A stretch of 10,161 bases of DNA, taken from contig JBAYSY010000066.1 of the NCBI GenBank assembly GCA_041675885.1, forward strand, positions 1-10,161. Direction: 5' to 3'. This DNA comes from JBAYSY01 sp041675885 (GTDB lineage Bacteria > Pseudomonadota > Alphaproteobacteria > Rhodobacterales > Rhodobacteraceae). The translations under genes and the position numbers were made by a program. This document shows positions 6,083 through 10,161 of this stretch, piece by piece (the first letter of the stretch is position 1; each line of letters opens with the position of its first letter). The notes under the pieces were generated by a model. It saw only the letters and a program-made list of their open reading frames with translations, was not told the DNA's origin and made no database searches.

Positions 6083-6125
6083 GTATGGCCCTTTCGGCAT
6101 GGCTGCCATGCGAAATCTGCATGGC
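6083..6125. promoter_or_regulatory. Cluster of GCATGGC half-sites between divergent genes
   Basis: Four copies of a 7-mer occur in 43 bp: GTATGGC (6083-6089), GCATGGC (6097-6103), its inverse GCCATGC (6105-6111) and GCATGGC (6119-6125). The central pair is a perfect 7-1-7 dyad around T6104. The outer copies lie at equal distances (18 bp, midpoint to midpoint) on either side of that centre. This layout is typical of an operator bound by a dimeric regulator. No regulator can be named. Confidence 0.5.
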
Positions 6126-6156
6126 GGGGCCGGGACAGCCACATTATCTGGTCTGC

Positions 6157-6185
6157 TTGCCGCGCTGACGTCGCCCATATATAGG
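6157..6185 (+). promoter_or_regulatory. Candidate efp promoter
   Basis: TTGCCG (6157-6162) with TATAGG (6180-6185) at 17-nt spacing, or the overlapping TATATA (6178-6183) at 15 nt, is the only AT-rich -10-like element before efp. The predicted start near 6192 gives a leader of about 35 nt, which contains the hairpin at 6204-6220. Confidence 0.45.
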
Positions 6186-6203
6186 GGGTGACAAAATCCG
6201 ATC

Positions 6204-6220
6204 AACCTTTTGACAAGGTT
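6204..6220 (+). promoter_or_regulatory. Hairpin covering the efp ribosome-binding site
   Basis: AACCTT (6204-6209) pairs perfectly with AAGGTT (6215-6220) around the loop TTGAC. The 3' arm holds AAGG, the only SD-like sequence ahead of the efp ATG at 6226. Pairing would hide it, so the stem may tune translation initiation. The stem is short and AT-rich, so it would be only moderately stable. Confidence 0.45.
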
Positions 6221-6225
6221 TTCCC

Positions 6226-6789
6226 ATGCCCAAGATCAACGGTAACGAAATCCGGCCCGGCAATGTGCTGGAACATGACGGCGGTCTCTGGGCCGCCGTG
6301 AAGGTCAGCCACGTCAAGCCCGGCAAGGGCGGCGCCTTCGCCCAGGTCGAACTCAAGAACCTGCGCGACGGTCGCAAGCTGAACGAACGCTTCCGTTCGG
6401 AAGACAAGGTGGAGCGGGTGCGGCTCGACCAGAAGGACCAGCAGTTCCTTTACGAGACCGACGGAATGCTGGTGTTCATGGACAGCGAGACCTTCGAGCA
6501 GATCGAGCTGCCCTCGGACCTGCTGGGCGACCGCCGCCCGTTCCTCCAGGACGGCATGACCGCCACCATCGAATATTACGGCGAGGAGGCGCTTTCCATG
6601 AGCCTGCCGCAGAAGGTCACCTGCAAGGTGGTCGAGACCGAGCCGGTGGTGAAAGGCCAGACCGCGGCCAACAGCTACAAGCCCGCGATCCTCGACAACG
6701 GCGTGCGGATCATGGTGCCGCCGTTCATCGGCACCGGCGAGGATATCGTGGTGAACACCGAATTGTTCGAATATTCCGAACGGGCCTGA
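6226..6789 (+). CDS. efp: Translation elongation factor P
   Basis: A 187-residue EF-P, the tRNA-shaped factor that binds between the P and E sites and rescues ribosomes stalled on consecutive prolines. The N-terminal KOW-like domain (1 to about 63) carries the tip loop HVKPGKGGAF with Lys34 at the residue that E. coli EpmA beta-lysylates; the PGKGG context suits that modification class, but no modification gene is in the window. Two OB-fold domains follow (about 64-127 and 128-187). The last contains the signature YKPAILDNGVRIMVPPFIGTGEDIVVNTELFEYSERA. Length and both termini are as expected. The ATG at 6226 is the only sensible start. Conceivable local clients include the PopZ-like protein, but that protein has Glu-Pro repeats rather than long polyproline runs. 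Confidence 0.97.
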   Translation: MPKINGNEIRPGNVLEHDGGLWAAVKVSHVKPGKGGAFAQVELKNLRDGRKLNERFRSEDKVERVRLDQKDQQFLYETDGMLVFMDSETFEQIELPSDLLGDRRPFLQDGMTATIEYYGEEALSMSLPQKVTCKVVETEPVVKGQTAANSYKPAILDNGVRIMVPPFIGTGEDIVVNTELFEYSERA

Positions 6790-6982
6790 TACCCCTCGCT
6801 CAGAGCCTGCGGAAACGTTGCAGGAGCGGCCGCCCGCGGTCGGCCGCTGCCCGGCGGCGCTGAAGCGCCTTGATTCCGGGCAAAGATTGCGCTCCAGACT
6901 CCCCGCCCCTTACCGGTCAACGCGGTCGGCAGACCCGGCCATTTCAAACCGGGAAAGTCTCTCGACTCTTTCTGAAACGGCC
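6790..6982. other. Convergent spacer between efp and prs with stacked hairpins
   Basis: No gene is seen. Inverted repeats include AGCGGCCG (6825-6832) with CGGCCGCT (6841-6848). A nested structure follows: GCCCGG (6849-6854) with CCGGGC (6876-6881), enclosing GGCGC-TGAA-GCGCC (6856-6869), which is followed by TTGATT. They are plausible transcription stops for efp despite weak T-runs. Near prs, CCCGG/CCGGG and GAAAG/CTTTC repeats (about 6932-6974) may end the prs message. Confidence 0.45.
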
Positions 6983-8002
6983 TTACGGGCGGGGGTAGTG
7001 CCCTTCGTAGATCGGGTGCAGGGTTTCGGAGTCGAACAGCGACGACACCGAAGTGCCGTTCCAGATGTTCAGGATCGCCTGGGCGAACATCGGCGCGGTC
7101 GGCACGATGCGGATGTTCGCCGCGCCCTTCACCGCGTCGGTCGGCGCGATGGAATCGGTGATGACCAGCGATTTCATCACCGATCCGGTGATCCGCTCCA
7201 CCGCCGGACCGGACAGCACCCCGTGGGTGATGTAGGAATGCACCTCGGTCGCGCCCGCCTCCAGCAGAACCTCGGCCGCCTTGCACAGGGTGCCGGCCGT
7301 ATCGCAGATGTCATCGACGATGATGCAGGTCTGGCCCCTCACGTCGCCGATCACCGTCATCTCGGCCACTTCGCCCGCCTTCTCGCGCCGTTTGTCGACG
7401 ATGGCCAGCGCGCAGCCGACCCGCTTGGCCAGTTCCCGCGCGCGCGACACGCCCCCCACATCGGGTGAGACGATGGTCACATTGTCGAGTCGGCCGCGGA
7501 AAGAGTGCTCCACATCCATGGCGAAGATCGGCGCGGCGTAGAGGTTGTCCACCGGAATGTCGAAGAAGCCCTGGATCTGCGCCGCATGCAGGTCGAGCGT
7601 CAGCACCCGCTCGATCCCCGCCTCGGCGATCATGTTGGCGACCAGCTTGGCGGTGATCGGCGTGCGCGCCTTGGTGCGCCGGTCCTGCCGTGCGTAGCCG
7701 AAATAGGGAATCACCGCGGTGATCCGCGCCGCGCTGGACCTTCGCAGCGCATCGGCGATGATCAGCAGTTCCATCAGGTTGTCGTTGGCCGGGTTCGAGG
7801 TCGGCTGGATGATGAACATGTCTTCGCCCCGGACGTTCTCGAACACCTCGACGAAGATTTCCTGGTCGTTGAAACGTTCGACCCGCGCATCGACAAGGCC
7901 GATCGACATGCCCCGGTGCATGGACATCCGCCGGGCGATGGCCCCGGCAAGCGGTCGGTTGGCATTGCCGGAAATCAGTTTCGGCTCGGTCATCGCGGCC
8001 AT
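6983..8002 (-). CDS. prs: Ribose-phosphate pyrophosphokinase (PRPP synthetase)
   Basis: A 339-residue class I PRPP synthetase, which transfers pyrophosphate from ATP to ribose 5-phosphate to make PRPP for purine, pyrimidine, His, Trp and NAD synthesis. Recognisable in order are the N-terminal KLISGNANRPLAGAIARRM, FNDQEIFVEVFENVRGEDMFIIQPT (44-68), the catalytic flexible region YFGYARQDRRTKARTPI (100-116), DLHAAQIQGFFDIPVDNL (137-154), SPDVGGVSRAR (179-189), KRR (204-206) and the PRPP-binding loop VDDICDTAGT (229-238). It ends in GHYPRP with an intact C-terminus. I chose the ATG at 8002 because GGGAG lies 10 nt upstream on the minus strand; the ATG at 7993 (MTEPKL) is a close alternative. An upstream ATG at 8068 falls in the divergent promoter region and lacks conservation. 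It is divergent from the isomerase-like gene and convergent with efp. Confidence 0.96.
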   Translation of the reverse strand: MAAMTEPKLISGNANRPLAGAIARRMSMHRGMSIGLVDARVERFNDQEIFVEVFENVRGEDMFIIQPTSNPANDNLMELLIIADALRRSSAARITAVIPYFGYARQDRRTKARTPITAKLVANMIAEAGIERVLTLDLHAAQIQGFFDIPVDNLYAAPIFAMDVEHSFRGRLDNVTIVSPDVGGVSRARELAKRVGCALAIVDKRREKAGEVAEMTVIGDVRGQTCIIVDDICDTAGTLCKAAEVLLEAGATEVHSYITHGVLSGPAVERITGSVMKSLVITDSIAPTDAVKGAANIRIVPTAPMFAQAILNIWNGTSVSSLFDSETLHPIYEGHYPRP

Positions 8003-8033
8003 GGTGTGGGGTCTCCCGGGTAGATTCGCAGCG

Positions 8034-8061
8034 TTGACACCGCTTAGCACCCGGCTAGGGT
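8034..8061 (+). promoter_or_regulatory. Candidate promoter of the isomerase-hydrolase operon
   Basis: A consensus TTGACA (8034-8039) is followed after 16 nt by TAGGGT (8056-8061). The start would lie near 8068, leaving a leader of about 29 nt with the GGAAGGGG SD at 8083-8090. On the opposite strand, TTGCAA (8068-8063) and TAAGCG (8046-8041), 16 nt apart, overlap it as a weak candidate for prs. Confidence 0.5.
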
Positions 8062-8096
8062 CTTGCAAACCGGCGGTGATGCGGAAGGGGCGGGCA

Positions 8097-8693
8097 ATGG
8101 TGCGGATCGACTACTATCTGACGGCGATCTCGCCGTGGTGCTACCTTGCCGGGCAGCGGCTGGAGGAGATCGCCGCCCGCCACGGGGCACAGATCACCTA
8201 TCGCCCGGTCGATCCGACCGCGCTTTTCGCCCGCACCGGCGGCAAGGCTCTGGCCGAACGGCACGAGAGCCGCCGCGCCTATCGCTTGCAGGAGTTGCGG
8301 CGGCAGTCGGCAAGGCTGGGGATGCCGCTCAACCTGCATCCGGCGCATTTCCCCGCCAACCCCGCGCCCGCCGCCTATGCGATCATCGCCGCGCAGGCGG
8401 CGGGGGGCGGCGACCTTGGCGGGCTCGTGCACGGGCTGATGCGGGCCTGCTGGGCCGAGGACAGGAACGTCGCCGAGGACGATGTGATCCGCGATTGCCT
8501 TTCCGCGCATGGATTCGATCCGGGGCTGGCCGATCGCGGGCTTCTGGCCGGGGCCGAAGCCTACGGGCGCAACCTTGAGGACGCGGTGGCGGCGGGCGTG
8601 TTCGGCGCGCCCTTCTACGTGGCGGGCGAGGAACGGTTCTGGGGGCAGGACCGGCTTGACGACCTCGACCTGTTCCTCGGGGGCAGGCTCTGA
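8097..8693 (+). CDS. 2-hydroxychromene-2-carboxylate isomerase-like, DsbA-family protein
   Basis: A 198-residue DsbA-fold thioredoxin-superfamily protein of the HCCA isomerase / kappa-class glutathione transferase group. Characterised members use glutathione to isomerise 2-hydroxychromene-2-carboxylate during naphthalene breakdown. It opens with IDYYLTAISPWCYLAG, where Ser12 is at the glutathione-contacting position and Cys15 is present, so it is not a CXXC oxidoreductase. Further family blocks are NLHPAHFPANP (79-89), the cis-proline segment GVFGAPFYVAGE (167-178) and FWGQDRLDDLDLFL (181-194). No signal peptide is seen, so it is cytosolic. I chose the start at 8097 for the GGAAGGGG SD upstream; the ATG at 8079 would precede that SD. 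Its TGA overlaps the next ATG. Naphthalene genes are absent, so the true substrate is unknown and detoxification is as likely as catabolism. Confidence 0.88.
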   Translation: MVRIDYYLTAISPWCYLAGQRLEEIAARHGAQITYRPVDPTALFARTGGKALAERHESRRAYRLQELRRQSARLGMPLNLHPAHFPANPAPAAYAIIAAQAAGGGDLGGLVHGLMRACWAEDRNVAEDDVIRDCLSAHGFDPGLADRGLLAGAEAYGRNLEDAVAAGVFGAPFYVAGEERFWGQDRLDDLDLFLGGRL

Positions 8694-9496
8694 TGCCGCG
8701 CGACACCCGGGCGGGGCATCCGACGCATTGGCAGGTCTTCGGCAGCGGGCCGCGTCCGGCGCTGGCGCTGCATTGCTCGCTTGCGCATTCCGGGGCCTGG
8801 GCCGGGGTGGCGCAGCACCTGGGCGGGGTGCTGAACATCACCGCCCCCGATCTGCCGGGCCACGGCAACAGCGCCGACTGGGACGGGCAGGAGGATTACG
8901 CCACCCTGTCGGCCAAGGTCGCGGCCAGTTTCTTCGAAGAGCCGATGGACCTGATCGGCCATTCCTTCGGCGCGCTGCTGGCGCTGCGGATCGCGCTTGA
9001 GGTGCCCCTGGTGGTGCGCAGCCTGACCCTGATCGAGCCGGTCCTGTTCGCCGCCGCGCAGGGGCATCCCGAGTGGGACGGGCATGTGGCCGAGATGGCC
9101 CCCTTCGTGCAGGCGATGCAGGCGGGCGACCGGGAGGCGGGCGCGGCGGCCTTCACCGCGCTGTGGGGGGCGGGCCAGAGCTGGGACAGCCTGAGCCAGC
9201 GGGCGCGCGATTACAACACCGGGCGCATCCACCTGATTCCGGCCATCGCCCCGGCGAATTACGAGGACAACGCCGGGCTGCTTGCCCCGGGCGGGCTGGA
9301 AGGGCTGGTGATGCCGGTGATGCTGATCCAGGGCTCGGAGTCGCCCCGGGTCATGCACCGCATCACCGAAGCGATCGCCGCACGCCTGCCCGAGGTGGGC
9401 GTGGCCGAGGTGAAGGGGGCCGGGCACATGCTGCCCGTGACCCATGCCGCGCAGGTCGCGGGACTGATCGAGACCAACGTGACCCGCGCGGACTGA
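8693..9496 (+). CDS. Alpha/beta-hydrolase fold protein
   Basis: A 267-residue soluble alpha/beta hydrolase. The oxyanion-hole region is LALHCSLAHSGAW (24-36), followed by ITAPDLPGHGNS (49-60), the usual P-D-x-x-G-H-G-x-S block. The nucleophile elbow is DLIGHSFGALLALR (86-99) with Ser91. The catalytic histidine is likely His245 in KGAGHMLPVTHAAQVA. The acid after strand six or seven is less clear, because the expected G-x-D site reads QGSESPRV (213-220), leaving Glu216, or Glu115 in LTLIEPV, as the candidate. A lid of about 70 residues lies between. The start ATG overlaps the stop of the isomerase-like gene (TGATG, 8691-8695), so the two are translationally coupled and probably act in the same pathway. 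Ester, lactone or C-C bond substrates are all possible and cannot be told apart by eye. Confidence 0.88.
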   Translation: MPRDTRAGHPTHWQVFGSGPRPALALHCSLAHSGAWAGVAQHLGGVLNITAPDLPGHGNSADWDGQEDYATLSAKVAASFFEEPMDLIGHSFGALLALRIALEVPLVVRSLTLIEPVLFAAAQGHPEWDGHVAEMAPFVQAMQAGDREAGAAAFTALWGAGQSWDSLSQRARDYNTGRIHLIPAIAPANYEDNAGLLAPGGLEGLVMPVMLIQGSESPRVMHRITEAIAARLPEVGVAEVKGAGHMLPVTHAAQVAGLIETNVTRAD

Positions 9497-9505
9497 ACCG
9501 GGGGG

Positions 9506-9727
9506 CGGTGGACGGAACGCCGGGTGCGGGCGCGCTCCCCTTGCCCGGAACAGCCGCGCCAGCGGCCCGGGCAGCGGGGAAACGGCCCGGATGCCGCCCG
9601 AACCGACCCCAAAGTGTGACCGCCCTGCGACGGCGGCGGCTGTCGCCGGGGCGCCGGGGCCATCGGCCCTTGCGCCGGGCCGTCTTGCGGCGGAAACTGC
9701 GGCCCGAACCCGGCGTTCCGTCCACCG
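9506..9727. mobile_element. Candidate MITE-like element: 222 bp with 26-bp terminal inverted repeats
   Basis: The left arm (9506-9531, starting CGGTGGACGGAACGCCGGG) and the right arm (9702-9727) are inverted copies matching at 25 of 26 positions; the one difference is G9526 against A9707. The interior (9532-9701) shows no coding sequence but has compact hairpins: GCGAC/GTCGC (9627-9646), and GGCGC-GGGCC/GGCCC-GCGCC (9650-9676) with a 2x2 internal loop. No clear target-site duplication is visible outside the arms. The segment fills almost the whole gap between the hydrolase gene and trgA and ends 21 nt before the trgA ATG. A large RNA hairpin or regulatory palindrome is the alternative reading. 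Confidence 0.5.
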
Positions 9728-9748
9728 ACGACCGAAAGGCCCGCGCGT

Positions 9749-10161
9749 ATGCCCACTGCTGCCAAGCTGTTCGCCGCCGCCGCCTTTGCGCTTGTGGCGT
9801 TCTTTGCCGCCGAAACCTTCAAGCCCGCGATGCCGCCCGATACGCAATGGGGGCTGTTCAGCCCGCTCAACGCCGTTCTCGGGCTGATCTGCGGCTGGTC
9901 GATCGCCGGCTGGCGTGCCGGGCGGGGTTACAAGGCGTCGGCGGGCACCGGGCTGCGGACCTCGGCCACCATCGTGTTCTGGGCGCTGCTGGGCTTTTCC
10001 ATCTACGAGATGATCCAGCGCTCCCTGCGCCGCCAGTATGACGGGATCGTCGAGGCGCTTCAGGGTGTCTTCGCCCTGATCCTGGAGCACGGAACCCTGC
10101 TGGCATCCCAGCCGCAATCGCTGATCGTGCTGGTCGTCGGCGGCATCCTCGGCGGCTGGGC
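9749..10161 (+). CDS. trgA: TrgA-like membrane protein (tellurite-resistance associated), 3' end outside window
   Basis: The first 137 residues, nearly the whole length (family about 145-155), of a small integral inner-membrane protein resembling TrgA of Rhodobacter sphaeroides, whose locus was linked to tellurite resistance; the molecular role is unknown. It opens with MPTAAKLFAAAAFALVAFFAAETFKP, the typical TrgA N-terminus and first membrane segment (about 5-21). Segment two is about 40-55 (LNAVLGLICGWSIAG), followed by a basic glycine-rich loop (WRAGRGYKASAGTGLR). Segment three is about 71-89 (TSATIVFWALLGFSIYEMI), then RSLRRQYDGIVEALQGVFALI, and a last hydrophobic segment from about 124 that runs off the window. 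AAAGG 9 nt before the ATG serves as SD. No AT-rich promoter element is visible upstream; the gap is occupied by the inverted-repeat segment. Confidence 0.82.
   Translation, partial: MPTAAKLFAAAAFALVAFFAAETFKPAMPPDTQWGLFSPLNAVLGLICGWSIAGWRAGRGYKASAGTGLRTSATIVFWALLGFSIYEMIQRSLRRQYDGIVEALQGVFALILEHGTLLASQPQSLIVLVVGGILGGW

Noticed and set aside
5431..6191. Plus-strand open frames across 5431-5979 and 5577-6191
   Set aside because: They run antisense through the conserved DUF6280-like gene and through the terminator stem, with no convincing SD or conserved sequence.
6490..8002. Convergent efp/prs arrangement as a sign of rearrangement
   Set aside because: Both genes are intact with normal composition; nothing in the spacer suggests an insertion or attachment site.
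9490..9740. Target-site duplication for the 26-bp inverted-repeat element
   Set aside because: The flanks (GGGGG before 9506, ACGAC after 9727) do not match; the short ACCG matches nearby are too common to count.
8615..10117. Minus-strand open frame of 500 codons opposite the hydrolase and trgA
   Set aside because: It crosses two recognised genes and the inverted-repeat segment, has no family resemblance, and shows antisense codon bias.
1..10161. Phage, CRISPR, toxin-antitoxin, retron or defence system
   Set aside because: All recognised genes are ordinary chromosomal families and no direct-repeat array, integrase, reverse transcriptase or nuclease is present.

Overview
The window reads as chromosomal core sequence of a high-GC alphaproteobacterium, most likely Rhodobacteraceae (Rhodobacter, Rhodovulum or roseobacter relatives). 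Grounds for this are the strong G/C bias at third codon positions, the gene set (a Rhodobacterales-type DUF6280-like small protein, a TrgA-like membrane protein, a PopZ-like protein downstream of a tolC-family gene) and close family matches for LepA, EF-P and PRPP synthetase. The assignment comes from recognising protein families by eye; no database search was run.

Layout. 1-705: 3' end of lepA (EF-4), plus strand. 857-1633: rlmB-type SPOUT 2'-O-ribose methyltransferase. 1634-1808: noncoding stretch ending in a strong intrinsic terminator very close to the next start. 1809-2297: small CoA-binding Rossmann protein. 2372-3013: protein-L-isoaspartate-O-methyltransferase-like SAM enzyme. 3063-4469: TolC-family outer-membrane channel with a signal peptide. 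4638-5375: PopZ-like (DUF2497-type) acidic, proline-rich protein behind its own candidate promoter. 5376-5684: noncoding, with several hairpins, a 12-bp palindrome and a perfect 15-bp terminator stem. 5685-6011 (minus): DUF6280-like small protein. 6012-6225: divergent control region with clustered repeat half-sites. 6226-6789: efp. 6790-6982: convergent noncoding spacer. 6983-8002 (minus): prs. 8097-8693 and 8693-9496: DsbA-fold HCCA-isomerase-like protein translationally coupled to an alpha/beta hydrolase. 9506-9727: 222-bp noncoding segment bounded by near-perfect 26-bp inverted repeats. 9749-end: trgA-like gene, cut by the window edge.

Themes. Several genes serve translation (lepA, rlmB, efp) or nucleotide supply (prs). 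A second group concerns the envelope and cell pole (TolC channel, PopZ-like protein, TrgA-like membrane protein). The isomerase-like/hydrolase pair looks like a small catabolic or detoxification operon.

No phage, CRISPR, toxin-antitoxin or defence system is visible. The least ordinary signals lie between genes: the inverted-repeat-bounded segment before trgA, the half-site cluster between the DUF6280-like gene and efp, a hairpin over the efp ribosome-binding site, and the terminator placed just ahead of the CoA-binding gene.
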